A stretch of DNA of 11,099 nt from Aureobasidium sp. EXF-3400 (GCA_024195585.1 SWBL01000694.1:1-11099); one strand, 5' to 3'. Counted from the first letter of the stretch, positions 1 to 9,247 are shown. Translations and numbers: made by a program. The notes: generated by a model from the sequence alone, not told the origin.

Positions 1-779
1 CAATCGTTCTCTGGGCTACTCTCGTCATGTCTGTGACCATCGGGTTCCTTGTTGCCATCTCTTCCAACTTCGCCAGTGCCTTCTCTACTACATACGGTTT
101 CAGCTCATGGCAATCTGGGCTCTGTTTCATCTCTGGTCTTTTGTTCACCCTGGCCGGCATCTTCTTCGGCGGCACTGTTTCCGATTATGTTGCCGACTAC
201 TTTACGAAGAGAAATGGAGGTATCCGAGAGCCCGAGATGCGTCTTCCTGCAATGACCATCGGGCTCATTTGCTCGCCCCTTGGCCTCATTCTGTACGGCG
301 TCGGAATTGAGCAGAAATTGCACTGGATCGTCCCTACGCTCGGACTTGGCTTCTGTAAGTATTTGACACAAGCTCCATCTTTAGTACGACATGCTGATAT
401 CACATAGTGAGTATCGCAATCGCCCAGGCTACCAATGTCTCCTTGGTTTATGTCATCGACTCTTACCGTCCCATCGCCGGCGAAACTGTCGTCTCGCAGC
501 TGGCCTTCAAGTGTGAGTTCATTATTATCCGATTTCCGACGTTCTATCTGACATCCGATAGCTTGTTTTGGTTTCTTGCTATCCTTCTACACCAATCCCT
601 GGATTGATGGGTCTGGCTACGCCAAGTCCTTCGGTACTATGGCCGGCATCAGTGCGGCAGTCCTTTTGGGCTGGGTTCCTTTCTACATCTGGGGTGGTCG
701 CATTCGCGCTGCTACACACAAGTGGAGGCTGCTAACTAAGACTATTGGTTGGAGCGAGGATAGAGAGGTGGGCGAATGA
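1..779 (+). CDS. MFS transporter, C-terminal part (5'-truncated by window edge)
   Basis: Membrane transporter of the major facilitator superfamily; the 5' end lies outside the window. Exons are 1-354, 408-512 and 562-779, with introns of 53 bp (GTAAGT..TAG, branch site GCTGAT) and 49 bp (GTGAGT..TAG, branch site CTGAC). Splicing leaves 224 residues in one frame, from position 3 to TGA at 777-779. Hydrophobic helices alternate with short loops. The loop after the first visible helices carries a G-x-x-x-D-type motif (GGTVSDYVADYF) followed by KRNGGIREPEMRL, a pattern I associate with fungal DHA1-type carriers related to yeast HOL1. The YRPIAGE and NPWIDGSGYAKSFG segments near the C-terminus fit that group as well. 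The substrate cannot be read from this part. Alternative: another DHA1 drug or polyamine exporter. The family call is firm; the subfamily is inference. Confidence 0.88.
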
Positions 780-1330
780 AGCGGTCGTGGACTGAGACCT
801 AGCGCAAAGCCAACACTGGGGTTTTTTCTGGTATCTACACAGTCGACGGTATCAGAACGTAGAACAAATTGCTGCAAAACCGGGGTTCGGATGTCTTGCC
901 TCACCAGACGGTCCAAACGTGTCATGTGATCGTTCTGGACTTGAATGCACTCTCAGCTCGGTTTGATAAATTTTATTGAATGAGTGTCTTCTGGAAGCTC
1001 TCGTGGTGGGGATGACCTGGATCAAGGGGATTGTACTATGGCGTTACTATGATATGATAGCAAGTCCGGACAATAACATGATTGAAGTGATACAAGGCTT
1101 GCCCACTTTCCGAGAATAATTCGGTGGGGCCGAATGCGCCGCGCCATCACTCCACACCAGTAAGTCGAGCTTAATCGTCGCGCACCTCGAGACATACAGA
1201 AAAGCTTGAGGATCGTGGCCTTCCAGTCATAACAGCACGATTACTCGCTGCCCTATTTTTTCCAAACAGCGTTCGAGCAATCCCATCCATCTCGCTTTTC
1301 GTACGCCACGCTTGTCAACGAACAATCACA
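780..1330. other. Intergenic region: MFS 3' flank and SDR promoter
   Basis: No convincing gene in these 551 bp. It should hold the MFS terminator and the promoter and 5' leader of the SDR gene at 1331. The only structured element noted is the perfect inverted repeat at 1119-1135, listed separately. No clear TATA box was found near the SDR start. Confidence 0.6.
1119..1135. promoter_or_regulatory. Perfect inverted repeat with CGG-N5-CCG core
   Basis: ATTCGG (1119-1124) is followed by TGGGG and the exact inverse CCGAAT (1130-1135). The core is CGG-N5-CCG, the inverted half-site layout bound by many fungal Zn2Cys6 transcription factors. It ends 195 bp before the SDR start codon, a sensible promoter position. 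That it binds a factor is inference; six-base arms can also occur by chance. Confidence 0.4.
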
Positions 1331-2152
1331 ATGGAAACGCTCAAGGACAGCAACCTCATAGCAGAGCGCGATCTCAAAGCTCAGCAATCAAGCCCCAAGA
1401 CCCTACAAGGCAGAGTCGCAATCATCAGCGGTTCGAGTTCTGGCATCGGGAAAGCTATAGCAGCGGAACTATCATGTCGAGGCGCTTCGGTGGTGTTGAA
1501 CTATCCTTTTCCACAACTCAAAGATGAAGGCGAGACCGTGGCATCCAAGTTACCAGGTCAAGCCATAGCTGTCTGCGCCGACATGGGTAGCACAACTGGA
1601 CCCGCAGCTCTTGTGGAAGCGGCCATGGCAACATACGGCCGCATCGATATCCTTGTCAACAATGCAGCTCTGGCGGTCAACAAGGCTTTCGAAGAGCAAA
1701 CTCTGGAAGACTGGAATTTACTCGTTAATATCAACGCTCGGGGTACATTTCTTCTGACGCAGGCGGTGCTGCCACATTTGACTTCGCCAGGCGGTCGCAT
1801 TGTGAACATTTGTAGCGCCTCATCCCGCGCAGCCCCGCCAATGCAGACCATCTACGCCGGCACCAAAGGAATGGTCGACATTTTCACACGAGTATGGGCC
1901 AAAGAGCTACCTCCAAAGTATGGTTGCACCGTCAATTCAGTCAGTCCTGGACCCACGAGGACGGAGGGTTTCGCAGCAGCGGGAGAAGAGGTGATGAAGA
2001 TACTGCAGCCTACTATCGATGCCATACCCGTTGGCGCCAGGATGGCTGAATCCTCCGAGATTGCCTATGCTGTTGCTTTCTTGTGTGAAGAGAGAGCGAG
2101 ATGGATTAACGGATTGCACATGCATGCAAATGGAGGTCTTTTTGTTGACTAG
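1331..2152 (+). CDS. Short-chain dehydrogenase/reductase (classical SDR, 3-oxoacyl-ACP-reductase-like)
   Basis: Single-exon gene for a 273-residue NAD(P)(H)-dependent oxidoreductase. The Rossmann dinucleotide motif is SGSSSGIG at residues 33-40 (Ser replaces the usual leading Thr). NNAA lies at 110-113, a structural Asn at 135, and the catalytic set Ser162, Tyr175, Lys179 (YAGTK) shows the standard 13-residue Ser-Tyr spacing. The PG motif is at 206-207 and the C-terminus ends in the family-like NGGLFVD. About 25 residues precede the Rossmann fold, slightly more than the minimal family form. The ATG at 1331 sits in a good context (ACAATGG) and is the only sensible start. Many fungal proteins of this type are annotated as 3-oxoacyl-ACP reductases or versicolorin-reductase-like, but the substrate is not readable here. 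It converges with the next SDR gene. Confidence 0.9.
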   Translation: METLKDSNLIAERDLKAQQSSPKTLQGRVAIISGSSSGIGKAIAAELSCRGASVVLNYPFPQLKDEGETVASKLPGQAIAVCADMGSTTGPAALVEAAMATYGRIDILVNNAALAVNKAFEEQTLEDWNLLVNINARGTFLLTQAVLPHLTSPGGRIVNICSASSRAAPPMQTIYAGTKGMVDIFTRVWAKELPPKYGCTVNSVSPGPTRTEGFAAAGEEVMKILQPTIDAIPVGARMAESSEIAYAVAFLCEERARWINGLHMHANGGLFVD

Positions 2153-2244
2153 CATGTATCATACACTCCAACTCGAAACAAATTCCAAAGTAATTACTAA
2201 GATACAAAACCTTCGATTGGAGTATCTGTGTAACCTCAACATCT

Positions 2245-3170
2245 TCATAGAGAGAATCCTGCATCAACGACTGCTACTTGGCCCGTCATGGATGAACTCT
2301 GTGCAAAAGTCAAGACCTGGCGTGCTACGTCCTGATATGTTGTTAGAATATTCTGGGGCACGAGTGATGTTGGAATGATCTACCTCGACAGTCGCAAATC
2401 TTTTGAGTCGATTCTGCTCCTTGACAGCCGTCAACTTCTCTTCTGGAAAGGACAGTCCCCACTCCTGCGACTATATGTCAGACGATTGTGGCTTTGAGAG
2501 GAGGCTGCGAGTGTGTACTCACAGTCAGAAGCACGCCCGGGGCAACTGCATTCACTCGAATCTTCGGCGCGGCAATCACAGCCAATGACTTGACCAAATG
2601 TATCTGCGCAGCTTTTGTCACTGCATAAGGCTACCAACCATCAGCGACACAATCTCCAGGACTGCCCTTGGAACTTACCAAAGAGCTGCCACTGGGTTTG
2701 ATCCCGGCCACTGATGCCGTAGTGACAAACGCACCTTCGGTCTCGTCAAGATAAGGTCTGACAGCATGGAAAAGCCATAGATGACTCTTCACATTGACCT
2801 TAAAGCAACGATCCCAGTCTTCTTCGTACAGACCATCTTCGAGGTTGAGAAAATCTCTCATTTTCGTCCATCCTGCATTTGAGACTACGACGTCAATGCG
2901 ACCCATTCTCTTGTAGGTTTCCTCGACTAGTCGTTTGACTGACTCCCTGTCGCCCACATCTGCTTTGATGGCGGTGAAGTGGTCGTTGGCACTTGTGTGG
3001 TCTCCAATAATGGATGTTTGGAGCTCTGTGATCAGATTATCTGCACGTGTAGTGTTATTGCTGTAGTTAATGACAACTCTCATGCCGTCTCGGGCAAGCA
3101 TTTTGGCGATGCAAGCACCGAGACCTGCTGATCCAGCAGTCACGAGGGCGACTTTCTCATAAACCATCAT
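2245..3170 (-). CDS. Short-chain dehydrogenase/reductase, four exons
   Basis: Classical SDR of 255 residues after splicing. Exons on the minus strand are 3170-2679, 2630-2523, 2464-2384 and 2331-2245. The introns are 48, 58 and 52 bp, all GT..AG, and every junction restores the conserved frame. Motifs: TAGSAGLG at 11-18 (dinucleotide binding), SNAG at 97-100, Asn126, catalytic Ser153, Tyr166 and Lys170 (YAVTK), the PG segment at 195-196, then TEWG, and a C-terminal VDAGFSL. The catalytic Tyr lies in exon 2, so reading exon 1 alone would give a protein with no active site. The start is ATG at 3170, or the adjacent ATG at 3167; the frame runs on upstream only through a GTG at 3206, which is not a likely fungal start. 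It reduces or oxidises an unknown substrate. It is only distantly similar to the neighbouring SDR, so recent tandem duplication is unlikely. Confidence 0.88.
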
Positions 3171-3673
3171 ATGCAGTGTGATTTTATCGAGCGAACGGAT
3201 GGGCACACCAATCGCTTCTTGTTCCCTGTGCTCAAAGATGAGACGATACGATGCGGAACACTAACGGCTGCATTCGTCGCCCACTTACCGAGTAGCGGCT
3301 TACCTGAAAGCGCCGTGACCCTGGATAAGATACGCCTAACAATAGAACCCCTGATAGACGATTACGAAGAAAAGCGATAACCTTTATATGTTCCAAGGAA
3401 TTTGACTTTAGAGAAGTCATCAGAATTATTAATGTCGAATGCGTTACATAATAGTACTAGCGTAGGCGTACACGAACGACGAGGATGTAGTGAAGACAGT
3501 TATGAATTTGTATACCGTAGATCGCTATCTATTCCAGTCCCTAAACCCCTAGAACAAGGAACTTGAAAACAGAACCAAAACCTGAATATCCAAATTAGTA
3601 CAATACTAGCATGACTCCCTGAACGCATATATCTAATAATCCTAGAACTGCTAACTCTCCTGAAGAAACCTTC
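3171..3673. other. Intergenic region between SDR 5' end and PAN-like gene 3' end
   Basis: No gene supported. Open frames here are short (up to about 69 codons), lack recognisable motifs and differ in composition from the neighbouring genes. The stretch should contain the promoter and leader of the minus-strand SDR and the 3' untranslated region of the minus-strand secreted-protein gene. No strong repeat or TATA box was noticed. Confidence 0.5.
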
Positions 3674-5351
3674 TTACTGGTAGAAGAAGCCACTAGTAAG
3701 GTAACAGTTGTTAGGCAAAGCACCACCGACAGGTACAAGGTAAAGAATATCAAAGTTATCACCACAAACAATAGTTTGCTGAGAGATACCCTTAACCTTG
3801 CAATCGAGATGAGGAGTATTGGCAGTGTTTTGCAGGCATGAAACATAAGTCTGCGAGCCTCCAACTGGGTTGAAGAAGACCTGCTGCAAACCGTTGTTGT
3901 TGCGTGCAGCGCCAACAGTGGCAGCATAGCCGGTGCTTTGGCCTTGGGCCTCGAGGAGATAACCATTGACCGTGTTCAGACGGAATTTGAAAGCGGTGCT
4001 CTGATCAAATGTCCAACTGGTGACACCGTTGGTTCCAGGGGTGACCGAAAGCCAGGAGTTTGAGTCGCCGGAGGTGAGAGAGAAAGTGGGAGTCAAGGTA
4101 GCAGCTGGAGAGGCACTGCTAGTACTGGTGGCGCTTGAAGTCGAAGACGCAGTCGTGGTCGAAGACGAGACAGCGGTGGTCGAAGACCAAGTAGCAGTGG
4201 TCGAAGACGAAACAGAGGTGGTCGAAGCCTTGCCAGAGCGGGTTCCGGAGACGACATTGTTGCCCGAGCTTGAGGGAGAGCCCAGAGAGGACTTAAGCCA
4301 GCATGTGCCGGAGCCAATGCCACCTGCACCACCGACGTACGTGAACGCATTGCATTTGGAATCGGCGTCACAAGAAGTCATACAATCCTTGTAAGAAGTG
4401 CTGGCCTGGGCGTTTGAGTAGGCTCCGGTGGTTGAGTCGGACGAATAGTAGATAGTGTAGATGTTCCCAGCAGCATCAGTAGCAGAGGCAGCAGCAGACG
4501 AGCTCGAAGAAGTCGCAGATGCTTGAGCAGCAAGCTGCGAAGCATAACTGGACTTCATGTAACCATTGCTACCGGCAATTAAAACCTGGAAGTTTGCACG
4601 CCATTGGCCAAAATTGTTGGCATTCGCAGGCACAATAGCACCTCCCCAAAATACACACTTTTGGACGATTAGCATAGCTCGCAATAGGTGGACTTGAGGG
4701 ACTTACCTTGATGTTGATGGTTGAGGGTGGATTCGGGGAGCAGGTAGAGCTGTCGGGGTTGATGGTGGGATCACGTTCGAAGTAGATGTTGACCGAGTTG
4801 CAGCCGCTGATGGCATTGCATTGATTGACACAAGAGACGACATCGTAGGACTGCAGAAGAGTGAAACCCATGTACTGGTCGGCCGAGTTGGATGCAGTCA
4901 GGTTAGACATGGTCTGAACGTAACCAGTTGGTGTGCCGGCAGCGACAGCCTTTAGCCCGTAGTAGGTGTCAGCAGCGAATGCAGCGGCAGTATCAGGGAC
5001 CGAGTTGTAGCTGATCCCGAGCGGCTGTTGCACGCAAACGTCACGCTTGATGCGAGACACGGGAGTGGAGGTGGCGGCGGCGGCTAATTCAGAAGCAGAC
5101 GAGATGGCAACGCTGACATCTGCGGGAGAGTCAAACACGTTGGTGGCCTTTGCATCACTGGAGGGCGTAGCGGTTGCGGCCAGAGTGGTCGCGGTCAGAA
5201 CTGGTGCACCAGCCTCGGTGACGTAGACCACAGGAAGAACGAAGACTTCAGTAGGCGCGGGGACCGAGATAGCTGCAATGTCAATCGAGGTGGTCGACTG
5301 AGCGCTAACAATAGCAGTCAGAGCTGCGATGGCAGAAAGAGCGGAGCGCAT
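3674..5351 (-). CDS. Secreted protein with two PAN/apple-like Cys modules and Ser/Thr-rich linker
   Basis: Two exons (5351-4707 and 4657-3674) with a 49-bp intron (GTAAGT..AAG, branch site GCTAAT) give 542 residues. Residues 1-18 are a signal peptide (MRSALSAIAALTAIVSAQ). A Kex2-like KR at 102-103 follows a low-complexity Ala/Ser/Thr pro-region. Module 1 spans about 106-250, with Cys 106, 174, 178, 184, 204 and 216; the intron falls between Lys215 and Cys216. Module 2 spans about 280-355 with Cys 307, 311, 317 and 334; its SYKDCMTSCDADSKCNAFTY segment is PAN/apple-like. A Ser/Thr linker, probably O-glycosylated, covers about 356-400, and a C-terminal domain with Cys 489, 501, 513 and 533 ends without a hydrophobic tail, so no GPI anchor is expected. 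PAN-type modules bind protein or carbohydrate in other systems; here a cell-wall or extracellular role is inference. The C-terminal domain is not one I can name. Confidence 0.82.
4155..4229. repeat. 21-bp in-frame tandem repeat in the Ser/Thr linker
   Basis: Three full 21-bp units start at 4155, 4176 and 4197, each opening with GTGGTCGAAGAC, and a partial fourth starts at 4218. On the minus strand they encode heptads of Ser and Thr at about residues 358-383 of the secreted protein. The unit length is a multiple of three, so copy-number change would keep the frame. The neighbouring sequence to the left is a weaker version of the same motif. Confidence 0.8.
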
Positions 5352-5583
5352 GATGATTGATTGATATATTCAAGTAGATGGTGGTGACGTTGGAAGACAG
5401 TATAAGAGATGTGATGATGAAACTGAGTCGGTAGAGTAGTTGGAGTGCCAAAGAGTGACTGGTACCGGAGTACTGGAGGAAGTTGTTGGTCTGCGAAAGA
5501 GAGTATGAAGTTGGAGCTGATGATCCTTGGATCGATTGGGCATGTTGGCCCTTCATATACCACAAGCATGCGGAGTTCTAAAC

Positions 5584-5606
5584 AGACATCTTTGCTTGAG
5601 ATGTCT
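5584..5606. repeat. Perfect 8-bp inverted repeat upstream of secreted-protein gene
   Basis: AGACATCT (5584-5591) and AGATGTCT (5599-5606) are exact reverse complements around a 7-nt spacer. The site is about 235-255 bp upstream of the secreted-protein ATG and just upstream of the possible TATA box. It could be a dimeric transcription-factor site; no factor can be named. Confidence 0.45.
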
Positions 5607-5826
5607 TGGAAATACGAACAACGTCTGACCCCAGTAGAGTTCAAGACCTGTTCCTCCCAGTATGACGTGGCGATGTAACGGCCACGAAACGCCGAGGCCT
5701 ATTTTCCAGAATAATACTAGTATTTATCCGCAATTGACGACGAATCTGCTAGGCCACATTGCTTACCTAGACCCGCTGTTCCGCAGACGTGAAGGAACAG
5801 GTGTTCGGGGAAAGACATGAACCCTG

Positions 5827-5845
5827 AACGGGCCAAAAACCCGTT
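5827..5845. repeat. 6-bp inverted repeat AACGGG..CCCGTT
   Basis: AACGGG (5827-5832), a 7-nt spacer CCAAAAA, then the exact inverse CCCGTT (5840-5845). It contains CGG-N9-CCG, which some Zn2Cys6 regulators bind. It is about 480 bp from the nearest start codon, so function is uncertain and chance is possible. Confidence 0.3.
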
Positions 5846-6481
5846 TGGACCAGCGCACGCGATCTGAACCCTTGAACAGCCTGCAAGTGCGCTTGTGCAT
5901 GATCATTGGCACCGCCGAACTTCAAATCAAGGAGTTTGACAATGTATTATATGGAACCAGCCAGATACTTCCTCGACTTCTCTGTGTACAGTAAAGTCGA
6001 AGACCGAATGGCAATACGTTTGCGACAATCAATAGATCTTTATCGTGTTCGTATTTTCCCAATTGATCGTACAAACCGTTGACATCGTTGCTCATCGATG
6101 ACCTCTCCAGGAACCCAGCCCTAGCCAGTGATTGCTATATTGAGTCAAAAGACGATTTAGGTTGTTCCGCGTCATTCTAGAAGGCACCGGCTGAACAGCA
6201 AAGTGCACGCCAAACACCGTCTTTTTGCAACGCACTGACGGTACCACAGTCAATCGCTGTCGCATCTCTCAACGTGGTCTACCCTTGCCACCATGCATCA
6301 AGATTGAGCTCGTGAGGGCCTTTGAGCTGGCCACGTGGAATTGATACTGAGCACTCGGCGCAATACCACGGTCCAAGAACCTCATGATGCGACCGGGATT
6401 TTGCCTGACAGGGTACATGTCAAAGACCGGACACGATTTGCGTGTATCAAGCCTGTACATGGAGCGACAGCCTTAATTTAT

Positions 6482-7448
6482 TCAGCTTTGGTCGTCTTCC
6501 TCATAATCTGAATCAGATCCTGCCTCGCTCTGTGTGTCGTTCGACCCGGGAGGCTGACGATTGATCTTATGCAAGTCATGTCCAGGCTGCGCCAGCCGAT
6601 CGTCGATAGTCCTGTTCCACTCTCTTAGAGCTTTTCGACATTCTTCGCGACGGAAATCGTCAGGCCAGCCATAGTCACGATGAATCTGGCGAACTTCCTG
6701 CACAAAGTCACGAAACTCATCAGCAGTCCGCATCAGACATGGAACAGGGACACGAACGTACATCTGTCGCACGATCGTATTTGAGCATCGCGCCACTCTC
6801 GTCGTTGAAAGGATCGACAGTCCATTCCAGAGACCGAAAATTTTGTTTCCACAGCTCCAGAAGCTCTGCTACAGTTTTCGTCTCGGACCAACGCCAGATT
6901 TCTGATACTGTACCTGGTTCAGGTACGCCTGCTTTTCGGGCGCCTCGAGGTTGGTAATCAATGGCTGTACCTACACATCACAGGGTTAGATCACCAAGTT
7001 CATGATGAACAACAATGTTGAGCATCTTACCATTCTCCACGTCCAGAAGAAGCAAACTGCCATGGTACTCTTCGCCTTCCTCAGTCAACACTACCACATG
7101 AGGCGGAAACTCTTCGTTGCCGGCAGGTAAGAAACGAGACCTTTGTCCTCTCGGTACTTTGTAATTTCCGATTGCTCTGTAGTCTATCGCACTGGTTGAA
7201 AAAGCGATTTGAGTGTTGTGATTGTTGGAATTGTTGATATATGGCAGGTGGCGTAGAAGCTCAATCACTGCATCCGTCTTCTCGAGTCCAGCAAGTGAGG
7301 ACTGGGTGATTCCTGGCCAGCCTTCCTCGGGCGCATCAACAACACATTCGGATGGGATGGCACCTAGATCATCTGATAGAAAAGTGTAGTATTGGCGGAC
7401 AGCGTCCACCATGGGCTTCCATAGGGGCTCATTTCCAATGATGGTCAT
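6482..7448 (-). CDS. Uncharacterised fungal protein, possibly SMI1/KNR4-like
   Basis: Three exons on - (7448-7031, 6970-6762, 6715-6482) give 286 residues. Intron 1 is 60 bp (GTAAGA..TAG, branch site TCTAAC). Intron 2 is 46 bp (GTACGT..GAG) and is needed to join the frame of LKYDRATD to FRDFVQEVRQ. The protein has an N-terminal helical part (PLWKPMVDAVRQYYTFLSDD), a central strand-rich part with PPHVVVLT and SLLLLDVENG, then SEIWRW and a segment like ELLELWKQNFRSLEW. The tail is charged, ending in an acidic Asp/Glu/Ser run. The LLLD-x-ENG plus W-rich layout reminds me of SMI1/KNR4-type domains, which act in cell-wall signalling, but this is a weak resemblance. The start at 7448 is the first in-frame ATG after a double stop; an extra 5' exon is possible. 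Confidence 0.68.
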
Positions 7449-8130
7449 AGTTCGTCGTCTGTTTAGACAATCCGCAGAGCGTGTCGGGTTCCGGGGAGCG
7501 ACAATCCAAGCTGACGACTCTTGAGCGACCGTCTCGAGCGGTGCTTTCGAGAGATTCAAGGCCTACTAATAAGTGACATGGAGCACAAAGACTGTGTTCA
7601 GTACTTCTCGTGAAAATGGTATCGTCTTGTCCATATTAGAGAAATAGCGAGTCGGATGGAAAGAAGGAGAACAGCAGCAGCGTCGCGACAACTTTTGAGT
7701 TTCGGGAGGTGGCACATTTAGCCGCGTGAACAGCTGGCATAAGCACGGACCATTCTGCATAGATATATTGCTAATAGAGCCACCCTGGAGCAATGATTTT
7801 CTTTGTTCGACCATATCTTCAAGACTCATTTCGGTTGAAACTTGATAGCCAGGACGTTCGAAGAGATAATGGTATCAGCTCCATTGCTTAGTATCTCGAT
7901 CTTGTCGTGCATATCGCGAGTATTGTCTCACGAAGCAATGAATCAATTTCGAGGTCTCATCTTGCCGTAAGTTGTTTAGTTTCTAATCCCGTTCACGGTC
8001 ACGAGGAGCGAGATGTAAATGGAATGTGGCAACACAGCAATACTGTTATTTCTATAGCATCTGTCGACTATACCGCTTCGTTTCCCTACTACCACCCGAC
8101 TCACGGATAAAGCCAGAAGTGCAGAAGCTT
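7449..8130. other. Intergenic region, possible 5' exon of the upstream gene
   Basis: Between the start of the SMI1-like gene and the stop of the NmrA-like gene. A minus-strand open frame at 7829-7566 starts with ATG (MSLEDMVEQRKSLLQ..) and ends in two consecutive TAG codons (7568-7563). It lies in the same frame as the gene downstream, which stays open from 7562 to its ATG at 7448. A 42-bp GTACTG..TAG segment (7604-7563) would remove both stops and keep the frame, so a longer N-terminus is possible. The encoded residues show no known motif and the donor is weak, so I leave it as leader sequence. The remainder, 7830-8130, shows nothing. Confidence 0.35.
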
Positions 8131-9075
8131 TTACTGCTGGAGCAACTCCTCAAGCACCTCAGCAGCCGTACGCCTAGGCGGACATAACTCCAAGATCTCC
8201 TTGCTCGTCGGAGCATCCTTGATCCCCGAGTCCCAATACTCTTGCGCAGCATCTCTAACAGACAGAATGATATTCTTGCTCTCTGGGCTTTGTTCTGCCA
8301 TCTGCTTAATCAGAGTCGAATCATTCCATACCACTTCTTCCACTTTTGCACCGATGCGCTTTTCTACCAGGTTGATGATATCCGCACCAGTGATTTCCTC
8401 AGGTCCGTTAAGAACCAATCTCTTGTGGTCGTAAGGCGAGAAATCGTCGGATGCGATGAGACGAGCGGCAGCGCGACCGACGTCGTCTGGATCGATCAGA
8501 CCAGCAGGTGTGTGCTCGTTAACGAATAGAGACAGTTTGGTCTGTTTGCCGGTCTTACGATACTCCTTAATAAATTCTGCAGCAGGCGCAAGAATCATAG
8601 GCAAGAAAATGTGAGGTTGCAGAGAAGACCAGCCCATCTTGTCGTATGGTGGCGAGCTCAACACCGACTCAATGGCCCAATGAGCACGCTGATAATAAGC
8701 GATAGAATCGGGACGAACAGCATTAGCAGTAGTCGAGATCCGAACGACGTACTTGACGCCAGCACGAAGACAATTAACATAGAACTGGCTTTCCTCAGCG
8801 AATTGGTTTGGGAAGTTGTGGGATGCCATGAACACTCTTTCGACATTGTGTTCCTTAAGCCAAGCTGCGGTGATGTTGACCCAGTTTTGCTCGACCAGCT
8901 CGGTACCAGGGATCTTGGCCAGCTTCTGTGCAGCATCACCTTGAGCTGAGCGGGTGAGGCAGAGGATTCGGTGGCCAGATAGAGATTTGGTGTTCTTCAG
9001 CAGAGCAGGTAGAGTCTCGACGACCTTTCTGCCGGTGTTGCCGGTCGCACCGACGATGAGAATAGTAGGAGCCAT
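8131..9075 (-). CDS. NmrA-like / atypical-SDR NAD(P)-binding protein
   Basis: Intronless gene for a 314-residue protein. The N-terminal Rossmann motif GATGNTG (residues 9-15) directly follows the first beta strand ILIV. LTRS at 40-43 ends the second strand, where NADP-type enzymes hold the cofactor phosphate. Further on, VFMASHNFPNQFAEE and YVVRIST match the NmrA/NAD(P)H-binding group; YYQRAHWAIE (127-136) replaces the YxxxK of classical SDRs, and LIDPDDVGRAAARLI (193-207) and LNGPEEITGADI (222-233) are typical. These proteins act either as redox sensors or as quinone or isoflavone-type reductases; which one cannot be told here. ATG at 9075 is the first ATG in frame, in a good context (ACAATGGC); the frame continues upstream only from a TTG. 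Length is normal for the family. Confidence 0.9.
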   Translation of the reverse strand: MAPTILIVGATGNTGRKVVETLPALLKNTKSLSGHRILCLTRSAQGDAAQKLAKIPGTELVEQNWVNITAAWLKEHNVERVFMASHNFPNQFAEESQFYVNCLRAGVKYVVRISTTANAVRPDSIAYYQRAHWAIESVLSSPPYDKMGWSSLQPHIFLPMILAPAAEFIKEYRKTGKQTKLSLFVNEHTPAGLIDPDDVGRAAARLIASDDFSPYDHKRLVLNGPEEITGADIINLVEKRIGAKVEEVVWNDSTLIKQMAEQSPESKNIILSVRDAAQEYWDSGIKDAPTSKEILELCPPRRTAAEVLEELLQQ

Positions 9076-9247
9076 TGTTCGCGATGGAGTTGTGATTATT
9101 CTTTGGAAGAAAAAGTATGAACAGGACAGGATGTACAAAAACAGCTGTCGCAGATGTTCTAGCTACTTATCCCTCCGGACCTGCACCCTCGCTACAATTG
9201 AGCTTTGTAATCAAACGACCAGTTGTTGTCAAGTCAGCTTGATTGTA

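Larger units (their letters stand above)
5352..6481. other. Gene-poor intergenic region (promoter of secreted-protein gene)
   Basis: About 1.1 kb without a supported gene. The left part should be the promoter and leader of the secreted-protein gene; a TATATGAA sequence on the minus strand (5559-5552) lies about 200 bp upstream of its ATG and could be a TATA box. A 63-codon open frame on - at 6460-6269 has no recognisable features and is not called. Two inverted repeats are listed separately. No tRNA-like A/B boxes were found. Confidence 0.5.

Noticed and set aside
871..895. Possible tRNA B-box (GGTTCGG)
   Set aside because: The GGTTCRANNCC consensus is broken and no A-box or acceptor stem pairs with it.
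683..925. 80-codon minus-strand open frame overlapping the MFS 3' end
   Set aside because: Antisense to a confident exon and without any recognisable motif.
4020..4394. 124-codon + strand open frame rich in Val and Glu
   Set aside because: It is antisense to the Ser/Thr-rich linker and second Cys module of the secreted-protein gene; its composition is the mirror of that repeat.
6269..6460. 63-codon minus-strand open frame downstream of the SMI1-like gene
   Set aside because: No motif and no splice signals joining it to a neighbour; short enough to be chance.
1..9076. Secondary-metabolite biosynthetic cluster
   Set aside because: Transporter, SDRs and an NmrA-like protein are suggestive, but there is no backbone synthase, terpene cyclase or pathway transcription factor in the window.
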